DNA of 64,000 nt from Granulicella aggregans (lineage in GTDB: Bacteria > Acidobacteriota > Terriglobia > Terriglobales > Acidobacteriaceae): assembly GCF_025685565.1 (NCBI RefSeq), contig NZ_JAGSYE010000001.1:1364001-1428000 (forward strand), read 5' to 3'. The notes under the pieces are model-generated. The model ran no database searches. It was not told where the DNA came from and was given only the letters and a program-made list of their open reading frames with translations. Made by a program: the position numbers and the translations under genes. Each line of letters starts with the position of its first letter. Within the stretch, counting starts at the first letter, position 1. Of this stretch, positions 17,644 to 26,677 are shown piece by piece.

Positions 17644-18657
17644 CTACTTCTGCGGATCCCACATGTGTTCCTTCTGCTCCTTCATGTACGCCTCGACATG
17701 CTTGCGCTCCTCGCGCGTGATGAGTCCGAACTCCATGGGATAGATGGAGAAGTCACGCATCGCCAGCCGGCGTGGCCTGCCATTCATCGACAGCAGAGCG
17801 TCTCTCAGCTCGATGAGCGAGCCCACGGGCATTGCCAGTTCGTGTTCTTCAGGCTGGAAGAGCGTGCCCTCGGGATAGTCGAGGAAGGGCGTGGTGGTCT
17901 GTTCGATGTGGTCGCCCAGGGTGTGCGCGATCGGCTTGCCTTCGGTCCACTTCGCCAGCCGCACCACGCTCTCCTGGAACTCGGCGAAGTGTTCGACGAA
18001 GATGCGTCCGGGGTACAGCGTATCGCCAGTGAGCAGGATGCCCGTGTTGCGGTCGTAGAAGGCCAGGTCTTCATGCGTATGTCCGGGGATGGGGATGATA
18101 TCGAGGATGCGGCCGCCAAGATCATACTGAACGACGTCCGTAGGCCAGTTCTTGATGCCGTAGAACTTCTTCTGCGCTTCGATGTCCGAGGCAACGAAGG
18201 TGACCGGGAAGGCGGGGTCGTTCATCGCTTGCACGGCCTTGTCGCCCCAGGTGTGGTCCTCGTGCGAGTGCGTATGAGTGACGATCAGCGGAATGCTGGT
18301 GCGGTGGTTCATCGCGAGCCAGCGGTTCATGACGATCTTCAGCGAGGGGACGAGGTTGCCGTTGGCGGAGCCGGTGTCGGCAAGCAGCGCTTTATCTTTG
18401 CCAAAGAAGAGGAAGATGAGCGGCTTCTCGAAGTCGGTGCAGGGCGACTGGCGCAGGATGTAGAAGTCCTTGTTGTACTCATGGATCTGCCAGTCGGGAA
18501 TCTCCATGCACTTGTTGCCCTGTGAGAGCCAGCGCGCGGGCAGGACGCCGCGTTCGAGACCGCCGCCGTCGGGCTGCGGGAACTGGGCGAGAGCGAGGCT
18601 CGAGGTAAGACAAAGAGTGGCGGCGAAGGTCGCAATACGGCCAAGACTGTTCGGCAT
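17644..18657 (-). CDS. Secreted metallo-beta-lactamase-fold hydrolase, copy 2
   Basis: This 337-residue paralogue of the gene at 16530 has a signal peptide ending near 'SLALAQ'. HTHSHEDH lies at 128-135, and 'IPIPGHTHEDLAFYD', 'LTGDTLYPGR' and 'TLGDHIEQ' supply the remaining metal ligands. The start is the ATG at 18657, preceded by GAGAGGAAAG; the frame's extension to 18867 would run through the terminator and into the TonB receptor gene and is rejected. Terminators on both sides suggest it is transcribed alone. The tandem pair probably arose by duplication. Confidence 0.87.
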   Translation of the reverse strand: MPNSLGRIATFAATLCLTSSLALAQFPQPDGGGLERGVLPARWLSQGNKCMEIPDWQIHEYNKDFYILRQSPCTDFEKPLIFLFFGKDKALLADTGSANGNLVPSLKIVMNRWLAMNHRTSIPLIVTHTHSHEDHTWGDKAVQAMNDPAFPVTFVASDIEAQKKFYGIKNWPTDVVQYDLGGRILDIIPIPGHTHEDLAFYDRNTGILLTGDTLYPGRIFVEHFAEFQESVVRLAKWTEGKPIAHTLGDHIEQTTTPFLDYPEGTLFQPEEHELAMPVGSLIELRDALLSMNGRPRRLAMRDFSIYPMEFGLITREERKHVEAYMKEQKEHMWDPQK

Positions 18658-18696
18658 ACTTTCCTCTCGGGATGAAGCTGGACTTGGAGAAAGAAA

Positions 18697-18735
18697 AGGC
18701 CCGGATCGCAGGCGTGAGCGATGCGATCCGGGCCT
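18697..18735 (-). terminator. Intrinsic terminator of the TonB receptor gene
   Basis: A 14-bp perfect inverted repeat (AGGCCCGGATCGCA / TGCGATCCGGGCCT) with an 11-base loop. On the minus strand the stem is followed by a TTTTCTTTCTC run. It begins 13 bp after the receptor stop. Confidence 0.85.
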
Positions 18736-18748
18736 CGACAAGGGGTGT

Positions 18749-21700
18749 TTAGAACGTGTACTTGCCGGAGAACTGCATCTGGCGAGGCTGCAGCAGAAGG
18801 GAAGTGTTTCCCGGTTGGTTCGTCGTAGTATTTGCACTTGCTTGCGGCGCGTTCTCATAGGTTGCAAACGCGGCTGTGGTTCCGTCGATGTTTGGCGTTG
18901 CGAAGCGGTTGGTGTTGATCACGTTGAAGACCTCGACCGAGATGCGGAACTGCTGCTCGCGCCAGGTATGGAAGCTCTTGGCGAGACCGTCGTCGATGGC
19001 AAGGTAGCCATCGGAGCGGAAGTTATTACGTTGTCCCGCCTCGCCGACGTAGGCGTAGCGGAGATTGGCTTGGGCTTGTGCTCCCGTGATTCCCTTCAAC
19101 GCGGTCATCACCTGGTTCGCCGCATCGTAGTGGTGGCCGCCGGTGGGGATGGGGCCGATCTGGACCATGTTGCTGTTGGACTGGAAGTTCGTTGCCCAGC
19201 CGTTCTCTCCGACCGCGCTGAACGGCAGGCCCGTGCTGTAGTGAACGACGCCGTTCAACTGGAAGCCACCGATCAGCCGATCGAGCAGGCCACTATGATT
19301 CAGGAAGGGAGCGCCGTGGCCAAACGGAAGCGGAGCTGTGTAGTTTGCAGTGATGTTATGGCGAACGTCGAAGTCCGAATCCGCGTACCACTGATGGGGC
19401 GAGAACGAGTTGAGGATGATGCTTCCTCCACTGCCACTCCGCTCAGGATCGGAGCCCTCGTCCATGGACTTCGAGTAGGTGTAGTTGATGTCGTACTCCA
19501 GCCCGTAGCGCAACGCCTGACGAACCGAGAGCTGCATCGCGTGATAATTGCTCACGCCCGTGGTGGATTGAACATAGATGGAAGAGGTCTGGGGGTAAAA
19601 GAAGCGGAAGAACGGTCCGGAGTTAGTGCCGGCAAAGTCGCATGAGACCTGGGGAGCACAGTCTGCCTGGTAGAGCGCATTGGTCTCGTTACCGCGATTG
19701 ACGGCGAAGACCGAGTAGTAGGCCTGTGCTCCCGTATATCCGTTGGCCTGGAAGTTGGGAAAGACGTTATGGAAGTAGCCGCTGTCGGGGACCGTCGAAG
19801 GATCCACGCCGGCGTCTACCATCTTGTCGAACTGGGTAGCTGCCTGGAAGTACGTCTGGCCGCTTCCCGCATCGTAGAGGTTTGTAGGCATGGCGACGTC
19901 AAGGTTCTGCAGCAGGTGGCGCCCGAGACGGCCAACGTAGGATGCGGTGACCGAAACGCTCTTCGGGAACTCGTGCTGCACGGTAAGGTTGAAGGTCTCC
20001 GCATACGGCGTCTTCTGCTTGTCGTTGATGCTGTTGTCGAAGGTAAAGGGGTTCTCCGCCGGCGTGTAGGGCAAGGCCAGAGGAGATGTGGCGCCGGCGA
20101 CTAGCGGCACGTCATGGTACCCAGTGAAGCGAGGGTTGGAGTTGATGTCGGTATAAGTGGTTTGGTTGGTCTGCGAGAGGGAGAACAGGGAAGTGGGGCT
20201 TGACTGGTAGGCGTCAATGACACCTGTGCCGAAGTGATCGTAGCTCAGCGCGAACCCGCCGCGCATAGAGGTCTTGTTGTCCCGTGTGGCATACGCGAAC
20301 GCGATACGCGGAGCGAAGTTGGTCTTTTGTGCATTCCAGAAGTTGGGCTGCCCGTTCGGGGAACCCGAAGCGCGGAAGGAGACATCCGTGTCGTATGCCG
20401 AACCCTCGGCGGCCGCAGTCTCGCGGTTCAGGAGGAACGTGTTCAGCGGGATCGTGGGTGCGATCTGCTGTCCGTTCTTCTCATACGGAACGCCGAGATA
20501 GACGTAGCGCAGGCCGAAGGTAAGAGTGAGCTGCGAGGTCGCCTTCCACTGGTCCTGGACGTAGTACTCCTGCTCCACGTTCTTGAAGGTGTGGGTAGGA
20601 ACGCCGCTGGCGAGCGGAATGAGCATGTTGTTCTTTACCTGGAACTCTGTGCCGGAGGTTGCTCTTTCAATGGCACCGACGTTGGAGATGATGTCGCTGT
20701 TGTAGAAGCTTTGGAACGTATCCGCTACCGGCGCGCAGTCCTTGCCGCAGGCCCCGGTGCCGGGGTCGAAGCTCCCTCCCTGGTTTGCGATCGCAGCGGT
20801 CGACAACAGGTTCGGGCTGATACTTCCGTCCTGAAGTAGAGGTTGATCGAAGTATTGTGCATTGGAGATGAGGTAGAGGTTCACACCCGCCTGGATTGTG
20901 TGTCTCCCCTTGACGTAGGTAAAGTCGTCCGCGAAGTTGTTCGTGGCTACGTTGTAAACATACGACGTCGTCGATGCGGTCAAGTTGTCGAAGTTGCCGC
21001 CGAAGTCGATGAACGGTTGGCTGCCGGTACCGCGAGACGCCGCACCTACCCGGATGAATCCGTAGCGGGCGTTATTAGTAATCCGGTCGTTGATCGACCA
21101 GATATGTCCGACGGCGACTCCCTTACTGTTGCCGTAAAGGCTGGAGGCGGCGGGAAGTCCGGGAAACTCTAGGGTCGACAATTGATTGTCGCTCTGTAGA
21201 TTGCCACGAACAAACATGCTCATCTTCGGGGTGATGTTGTAGTCGAGCTTGGCAATATTCGTGATCTGGTGGATCGGCGCTGGCGAGGCAAAATTATAGT
21301 TGCCTACGTTCTGGGGATCGGAGGCACCGGGAGCATTCGAGAGCGGGAACTGGTTGAAGTAGGCAACCGCGGCCGTATTGGTTGCAGGAGCGTAGCAGCT
21401 GGCAGGGGCCGCCACACAGGATGGGTCGCTGGAGCGTCCATCCAACTGCGCGATGTCGGTGGGTGTAAGCGTCTTATAGGTGCCGTCTGTTGCCTGGTAA
21501 ACCACGTTGCCGGTAATCAGGCCGCTGCCAGAGGAAGAGGACGGAACGAGTCTGCCGACGGAGACGTCGCTGGCCTGCTTGAATCCTTCATAGGCCCCGA
21601 AGAAGAAGAGCTTGTCTTTCTTGATGGGCAATCCAAGCGACGCGCCGTAGGTGTGCTGAAGCACCTTGGCTGCGGTGTTCGGCAGCCCGGAGCTGAGTTC

Positions 21701-22519
21701 GGCCTGCTTGATGAACCAGTTGTTGGAGGAGGTCGCCGGATCGCGGTAGTACTCGTAGGCGCTGCCGTGCCACGTATTTGTGCCGCTGCGAGTTACAAGT
21801 GAGACCTGCGCACCGGAGGAGCGGCCGGCGTCGGCGTTCGAGTTCGTGGTCGTTACGCGGAACTCCTCGACCGAATCGCGGGTGGAACGCAATGCTCCGT
21901 TGAAGGCATAGCCGAAGATCTGGTCGTTGTTGTCGACGCCGTCGAGCGTGATGTTGCTCTGGTCCTGGCGCGCCCCATTCACGATGCCGGTGCGAGTGTC
22001 CGTGTTCAAGCCGCCCGTCGCCCCGCCGCTGTCGAGCGCGAGCACGCCGGGCTGCAGCGAGAGCAGGTAAGTCACGTTATTCGCAAGATAGGGGAGGTTC
22101 TGTACCTGGGCGCTGTTGAAGCTCTTCCCGAGCGTCGCGTCGGAGGTGTTGACCTCGGCGAGATTGGTCTCCACGTTGATGACGACATCACTGGCGCCAG
22201 GGGTCAGCTTGTAGAGTACCTTCTTCGGTGTTGCGACCAGCACGTCGACTGTCTCATGGGCCTCGTTGAATCCAGGAGAGGCGACTTTGACGTCATAGGT
22301 TCCCGGCTGCAACTGCTCGAACGCGAAGTTCCCATCGTTCTTGGTCGTCGCCGTGGACGTATTGCCCGTGCCCTTGTTTGTGATCGTAATGGTGACGCCC
22401 GGAATCACTGCTCCGGTAGCATCGGTCACCGTGCCGAAGAGCGACGTGGTGTTCGTCTGCGCGAACAGAGCAACGGAAGATAGCAGGATAGCCAGCATGG
22501 CCAGAACGATGCGTTTCAA
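18749..22519 (-). CDS. TonB-dependent outer-membrane receptor, Oar-like with carboxypeptidase-regulatory domain
   Basis: This 1256-residue outer-membrane transporter has a signal peptide (residues 1-20, 'LLSSVALFAQ'). A carboxypeptidase-regulatory-like domain spans ~25-105 ('GTVTDATGAVIPGVTITI…', 'FEQLQPGTYDVKV'), followed by a plug domain (~125-270, with 'LDGVDNNDQ') and a long beta-barrel ending in an aromatic residue (…MQFSGKYTF), as expected for barrel assembly. This size and layout are typical of acidobacterial Oar-like receptors, often tied to polymer or peptide uptake; the ligand is unknown. The start is TTG, with a strong AGGAGG at 22525-22530. It is followed by an intrinsic terminator. 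Confidence 0.93.
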   Translation of the reverse strand: MKRIVLAMLAILLSSVALFAQTNTTSLFGTVTDATGAVIPGVTITITNKGTGNTSTATTKNDGNFAFEQLQPGTYDVKVASPGFNEAHETVDVLVATPKKVLYKLTPGASDVVINVETNLAEVNTSDATLGKSFNSAQVQNLPYLANNVTYLLSLQPGVLALDSGGATGGLNTDTRTGIVNGARQDQSNITLDGVDNNDQIFGYAFNGALRSTRDSVEEFRVTTTNSNADAGRSSGAQVSLVTRSGTNTWHGSAYEYYRDPATSSNNWFIKQAELSSGLPNTAAKVLQHTYGASLGLPIKKDKLFFFGAYEGFKQASDVSVGRLVPSSSSGSGLITGNVVYQATDGTYKTLTPTDIAQLDGRSSDPSCVAAPASCYAPATNTAAVAYFNQFPLSNAPGASDPQNVGNYNFASPAPIHQITNIAKLDYNITPKMSMFVRGNLQSDNQLSTLEFPGLPAASSLYGNSKGVAVGHIWSINDRITNNARYGFIRVGAASRGTGSQPFIDFGGNFDNLTASTTSYVYNVATNNFADDFTYVKGRHTIQAGVNLYLISNAQYFDQPLLQDGSISPNLLSTAAIANQGGSFDPGTGACGKDCAPVADTFQSFYNSDIISNVGAIERATSGTEFQVKNNMLIPLASGVPTHTFKNVEQEYYVQDQWKATSQLTLTFGLRYVYLGVPYEKNGQQIAPTIPLNTFLLNRETAAAEGSAYDTDVSFRASGSPNGQPNFWNAQKTNFAPRIAFAYATRDNKTSMRGGFALSYDHFGTGVIDAYQSSPTSLFSLSQTNQTTYTDINSNPRFTGYHDVPLVAGATSPLALPYTPAENPFTFDNSINDKQKTPYAETFNLTVQHEFPKSVSVTASYVGRLGRHLLQNLDVAMPTNLYDAGSGQTYFQAATQFDKMVDAGVDPSTVPDSGYFHNVFPNFQANGYTGAQAYYSVFAVNRGNETNALYQADCAPQVSCDFAGTNSGPFFRFFYPQTSSIYVQSTTGVSNYHAMQLSVRQALRYGLEYDINYTYSKSMDEGSDPERSGSGGSIILNSFSPHQWYADSDFDVRHNITANYTAPLPFGHGAPFLNHSGLLDRLIGGFQLNGVVHYSTGLPFSAVGENGWATNFQSNSNMVQIGPIPTGGHHYDAANQVMTALKGITGAQAQANLRYAYVGEAGQRNNFRSDGYLAIDDGLAKSFHTWREQQFRISVEVFNVINTNRFATPNIDGTTAAFATYENAPQASANTTTNQPGNTSLLLQPRQMQFSGKYTF

Positions 22520-22958
22520 AGGAACCTCCTGAATTTGGGCGTGCGGGGTCGCTATGACTCTTGGGGTCGACTCTGCTGAGCGTCAGCCGCTGGTGCCTTG
22601 GAAGGACCGTTGGGCGCTGTCGCAGATTTTTCAGACGGAGGTTCCGCTTCAGGAAACTCTGAAGAAACGGAGGATCTCGTACGTCCAACATGAGTTGGGC
22701 CGAGATCGTCCTCGTCTGCCTCAATGCGGTCCGGATAAAGGAATCCGGCGCCATTGGCAAGGGTGCTATGTTGCTTGATTGATGAAACCGATTATGCGGT
22801 CAGTTGAAGCGGAGATCAATGCGATCTGCCATCCCGTTATCGCGGCTATAGAAGATCGTGATGACGAGCGCATTGGAGCGCCGCATCGGCTTGGCCCGCA
22901 ACTCATGGCTTCCTATACGGATAGCGCATCTCGCTGCGAATAACTTACGGCGGAGTGT
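22520..22958. other. Intergenic region between the LysR and TonB receptor genes
   Basis: About 440 bp, presumably the promoter and leader of the receptor on the minus strand. The AGGAGG Shine-Dalgarno sequence lies next to the TTG start. A weak AGATC/GATCT hairpin lies near 22811-22825. Short open frames on both strands have no recognisable products. Confidence 0.5.
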
Positions 22959-23858
22959 CTACAGGTCCTCGGCGGCAGACCGCACAGTCCCTGTGGCGAA
23001 GGTAAAGAAGGCATTGCCGGCGCGGGTCAACTCGCGGTCCTTGCGACTGATGAGGGCCAGTTCACGCGAGATCGAGACGCCATGGATCGGTACGATAGCA
23101 AGGGTGCCGGTGCGAACTTCGTCGAGCACGTTGATGCGCGGCAGGAAGCCGATCCCCATCTCCTTGAGCACAAGCCGCTTCAGCAGCTCGTTCGAGTCGA
23201 GCTCCATGGCGATGCGCGGGCATAGCTTCTCCTGCTCGAAGAGCTCGTCGATCTGCTCCCGTTTGCGACCCTGGTTGAGCAGGAGCAGGCGCTGCTGCGA
23301 TACCTGGCGTAGTGTCACCGATTCCAGCTTGGCGAAGGCGTGCGCTGCGGGCACGACGAGAACGAAGTCGTCGCTGTGAATGACCTCAATATGCAGGCGC
23401 TTGTCTTTGAGCGGGAGCGATACGACCCCGAACTCCACCTCGCGGTCGAGCACAAGTTCCAGCGTGCGGCTGCGTTCCGCGCGGATGATATTGAGCGAGA
23501 CGCGTGGGTACTGTTTGCCAAACTTGCTGAAGAACACCGGCAGCACGTAGAGCGCCGTCGACTCATTTGCGCTAACGGTGAGCGAGCCACGCGGCATCCG
23601 CTCGAGGTCGGCGAGCGTCAGCGACATATGGTTCAACCGCGTCAGGCAGCTTTCAGCAAAGGGCTCGAAGACGCGGCCGGCTGCGGTCAGCGTTACCTTG
23701 CCGCCGCCGCGTTCCAGCAGACGGTGCCCCAGCGATGTCTCAAGCGAGCGAATCTGGGCGGAGATCGAGGGTTGCGTGACGTGGAGCTTTTCCGCGGCTC
23801 GGGAAAAGCTCTTCTGCCGCGATACTTCAAGGAACGTCTTGAGGTGGTCAAAGTCCAT
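22959..23858 (-). CDS. LysR-family transcriptional regulator
   Basis: The product has 299 residues, the standard LysR length. The N-terminal winged helix-turn-helix reads 'FLEVSRQKSFSRAAEKLHVTQPSISAQI' in pieces over residues 9-37, followed by the linker helix and a two-lobed ligand-binding domain. It has a CbbR/CysB-like look but no effector can be assigned. It is divergent from the GPx-like gene at 24175 with ~300 bp between, so that gene is the first candidate target; the TonB receptor gene lies downstream on the same strand. Confidence 0.9.
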   Translation of the reverse strand: MDFDHLKTFLEVSRQKSFSRAAEKLHVTQPSISAQIRSLETSLGHRLLERGGGKVTLTAAGRVFEPFAESCLTRLNHMSLTLADLERMPRGSLTVSANESTALYVLPVFFSKFGKQYPRVSLNIIRAERSRTLELVLDREVEFGVVSLPLKDKRLHIEVIHSDDFVLVVPAAHAFAKLESVTLRQVSQQRLLLLNQGRKREQIDELFEQEKLCPRIAMELDSNELLKRLVLKEMGIGFLPRINVLDEVRTGTLAIVPIHGVSISRELALISRKDRELTRAGNAFFTFATGTVRSAAEDL

Positions 23859-24174
23859 CAGTGGCTAGGTTCCGTGACTGAGATAACACGCATCGCGGCG
23901 TGCAGGTGTTCGCAGTGTGCCAACGGGAATCGCTCGGGACGTTGTCTGGTTATAGCGAAAGACGATGCGAGCTATACGAATAGTCGCAACACTTTCGTTT
24001 CTCTATGGCCTGAATAGGAAAAGCATATAGCAGTTTGGCGATTTCTCCCACCGCGCTATACCCTCAGGCATACCCGTGCGATATCCCTCCGCTGCCTTTG
24101 CCCCCTTGCGCCACCGTTCGGCAGATCATGCCTTGTCTTCCGACCGCCAGCCAGCAACCTGCGTTGGCGCGTGG

Positions 24175-24861
24175 ATGCGCGGCGTTGGTGCGGTGATGCT
24201 GGCTGGGATTCTCTGCACCTCTCCTGCATGTGCGTTCCAGGCAAAGGCGAAGCAGAAGGCGACAACCGGCGCGGACACGAAGGACGCAACGAAGAAATCC
24301 AAGCCCGAGAAGACCGCCTACGACTACGTTTTGCCCGGTGCCGATGGCAAGGATGTGCCGCTGACCAACTTCAAAGGGAAGTACATCCTGATCGTGAACC
24401 TAGCGCGTAAGTCCAGCTATAACGCGCAGCTTGCGGCTCTCGAGAAGGACTACGAGACCTACAAAGACAAGGGCTTGGTCGTGATCGGTGTGCCCTCAAA
24501 CGACTTTGGCGCGGCCGAGCCTGGGAAAGATCCCGAGATTCAAAAGGCATACGCCGATGCGAAGGTGACGTTTCCCGTGATGGCCGTCTCGAAGCTCGCA
24601 GGCGACGACGTGATTCCGTTCTACCTCTACTTGACGAAGAGCAAGGACGCTCCCGCAGGTGGCCCGGTGCACTGGAACTACACCAAGTTTTTCGTGAACA
24701 AAGAAGGCAAAGTGATCGCGCGTCTGGGACAGGATGTGACGCCGGACTCGCCTGAGATGATCTCGACCATCGAGCAGATTCTTGATGGCCGTTACAAGCC
24801 GAAGAAGGGGGGCAAAGAAGGCCCGCCCTCTGATGGCGGCGGGGATGATGACGATGAGTAG
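24175..24861 (+). CDS. Glutathione-peroxidase-like exported protein lacking the catalytic cysteine
   Basis: It has the GPx-type thioredoxin fold, but key residues are changed. Where the family has 'NVASKCG' this protein has 'NLARKSSY', with Ser in place of the peroxidatic Cys/Sec. 'FPCNQFG' has become 'VPSNDFG', which loses the second Cys and the catalytic Gln. The 'WNYTKFFV' segment (Trp-Asn of the tetrad) is kept. Peroxidase activity is therefore unlikely; a binding or structural role is possible. The start at ATG 24175 gives a signal peptide ('GAVMLAGILCTSPACAFQA'); a GTG at 24076 would add 33 residues. The C terminus is an unusual Gly/Asp tail. It is divergent from the LysR gene and converges on allophanate hydrolase with a 6-bp gap. 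Confidence 0.75.
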   Translation: MRGVGAVMLAGILCTSPACAFQAKAKQKATTGADTKDATKKSKPEKTAYDYVLPGADGKDVPLTNFKGKYILIVNLARKSSYNAQLAALEKDYETYKDKGLVVIGVPSNDFGAAEPGKDPEIQKAYADAKVTFPVMAVSKLAGDDVIPFYLYLTKSKDAPAGGPVHWNYTKFFVNKEGKVIARLGQDVTPDSPEMISTIEQILDGRYKPKKGGKEGPPSDGGGDDDDE

Positions 24862-24867
24862 TGCGGT

Positions 24868-26670
24868 CTATTTATTAAGCGACGCGAGGTAGTTGCGCCA
24901 GCCGCCGAGTTGCGTGATCTCGAGACCGCCTTCGGTCCCGACCGGTTCGACCAGAAATCCCGTAACTAGGCTGCCGTCTTCCAACTCCAAAGTGCCGATA
25001 GAGAGCGGCTGCGGCACTCCTTCTACGAAGGTTCCTACCGTATTCGCAGGCAGCGCCCAAACTTCGACTTCAATTCCAGGCCCGTTGAAAGACGGCTCGC
25101 GAACCAGTCCAGGTTTGGGCGGCGTCGTCTTGGCCAGCGCATAGAAGCGATAGTGCGGACTCGTCTTTGAGGTCTTGATGAGCTTGCCGCCGCGTTGTGT
25201 AAGCTGCCAGTTCAGCGGCTGCCCGGAGAGATGCGCACCCACGACGGCCATCAACAGGCAGCCGTGGGGTGGCGTTGAGGGCGTAAGAGCAGGTGCCTCT
25301 TCGAGCTTGCGATCCGATCCGCCAAGTGTCGTCGCGAGCTTCCGGTGGAGCTTGTCCGACAATTTCAGCAATGCAGTTTCGCTGAACGCTTGTCCGATAA
25401 GTGTCACGCCGAAAGGCAAGCCATCCGGCCGCATCCCTGCGGGTAGAGCCACCGCAGCGAGATCGAGCAGGTTCACAAAGTTTGTATACGTCCCGAGGAT
25501 GCTGTTGCGCTCGATCGGCTTCTCCGCAACCTCCTCAATCGTGAAGGTGCGGGGCGCGGTCGGCAGCAGCATCACGTCGAAGTTCTGCCATGCGGCTGCT
25601 GTCCTGCGGCGCAGCGTTTCGAGCTTATAGGCGGCGTCGAAGTAATCGACCGCAGAGTAGTTGGCAGCGCCCGAGATGATGGTCGCCACGGTCGGGTCCA
25701 TCTCTGCCTTGTGTTCTCCGATGAACTTCGCAATCGCTGCGTAGCGCTCTGCGACCCACGGGCCTTTGTACAGAAGATGTGCGGCATCGAGGAACGGCTG
25801 CAGGTCGAACTCTACCGCAACGCCGCCAAGCGCTGTGAGCTGCTCGACTGTGGCTTGGTAGAGCGCGGGATTCTGCGCGTCCCCGAAGAAGTTGAGCAAG
25901 GCATCAGAAGGCACGCCGAAGCGGAAGGTCGGCGCTCCTGCCCAAGGCGATGCGCCCGCGCCGACTTCAGGCTGGCGCGAGTACGCATCGTTCGCATCGA
26001 AGCCCGAAGCTGCGGCCAGCACAAGGCTCGCATCATGCGCGGTCTCGGCGAAGATCGAGACGCAATCGAGCGTCTTACATGCGGGCACAACACCGTGCGT
26101 GCTGATCGCTCCGCGTGTCGGCTTCAGTCCGATGAGGTTATTGAACATCGCAGGTACGCGGCCTGAGCCTGCGGTATCCGTGCCGAGAGAGAACGTCACC
26201 AGACTGCTCGCAACGGCGACAGCGGAGCCCGCGCTTGACCCGCCCGAGATGTACTTCGCATTGAAGACGCTGGAGCAGATGCCGTAAGGCGTTCGCGTGC
26301 CCACCAGACCGGTCGCAAACTGGTCCATGTTCGTCTTGCCGATCAGGATCGCTCCGGCCGCTTCCAGCCTTGCGACGACAGTGGCGGACTCGGCCGGGGT
26401 GTACGCATATGCCGGGCATGCCGCTGTGGTCTGCATCTCCGCTACGTCTATGTTGTCCTTTACCGCAAAGGGGATGCCGAAGAGCGGCAGCGTTGTGCGG
26501 TTCTGCGCTTCAAGTTCCTTGGCACGCGCGACTGCCTGCTCGCGCGGCACGATAGAGATCCAGACCGGACGCAGACCTTCCTTCTCGATGCGGTCGTAGA
26601 TTGCCTCGATGACGCAGGTCGGGTTCTGGTCACCGGCTGCGTAGGCTGCGTGAAGCGCTGCGATGTCCAT
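24868..26670 (-). CDS. atzF: Allophanate hydrolase
   Basis: It hydrolyses allophanate to two ammonia and two CO2, the last step of the ATP-dependent urea/guanidine pathway. The product has 600 residues, the size of bacterial AtzF. The N-terminal amidase-signature domain shows Lys71 (in FAVKDN), the cis-Ser in GGSSAGS (143-149) and the nucleophile Ser169 in DTAGSGR. The C-terminal ~130 residues form the AtzF-specific domain ('LFG/PLNWQLTQRGG…FVEGVPQPL'). The start is the ATG at 26670 with AGGAG upstream; the frame's extension to 26760 runs into the carboxylase gene. It lies 7 bp from the carboxylase stop and is the last gene of the operon. Confidence 0.95.
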   Translation of the reverse strand: MDIAALHAAYAAGDQNPTCVIEAIYDRIEKEGLRPVWISIVPREQAVARAKELEAQNRTTLPLFGIPFAVKDNIDVAEMQTTAACPAYAYTPAESATVVARLEAAGAILIGKTNMDQFATGLVGTRTPYGICSSVFNAKYISGGSSAGSAVAVASSLVTFSLGTDTAGSGRVPAMFNNLIGLKPTRGAISTHGVVPACKTLDCVSIFAETAHDASLVLAAASGFDANDAYSRQPEVGAGASPWAGAPTFRFGVPSDALLNFFGDAQNPALYQATVEQLTALGGVAVEFDLQPFLDAAHLLYKGPWVAERYAAIAKFIGEHKAEMDPTVATIISGAANYSAVDYFDAAYKLETLRRRTAAAWQNFDVMLLPTAPRTFTIEEVAEKPIERNSILGTYTNFVNLLDLAAVALPAGMRPDGLPFGVTLIGQAFSETALLKLSDKLHRKLATTLGGSDRKLEEAPALTPSTPPHGCLLMAVVGAHLSGQPLNWQLTQRGGKLIKTSKTSPHYRFYALAKTTPPKPGLVREPSFNGPGIEVEVWALPANTVGTFVEGVPQPLSIGTLELEDGSLVTGFLVEPVGTEGGLEITQLGGWRNYLASLNK

Positions 26671-26677
26671 TGTTCTC

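Noticed and set aside
22554..22778. A possible small gene in the gap before the TonB receptor gene.
   Set aside because: It has no recognisable product and no convincing ribosome-binding site, and lies in the receptor's promoter and leader region.
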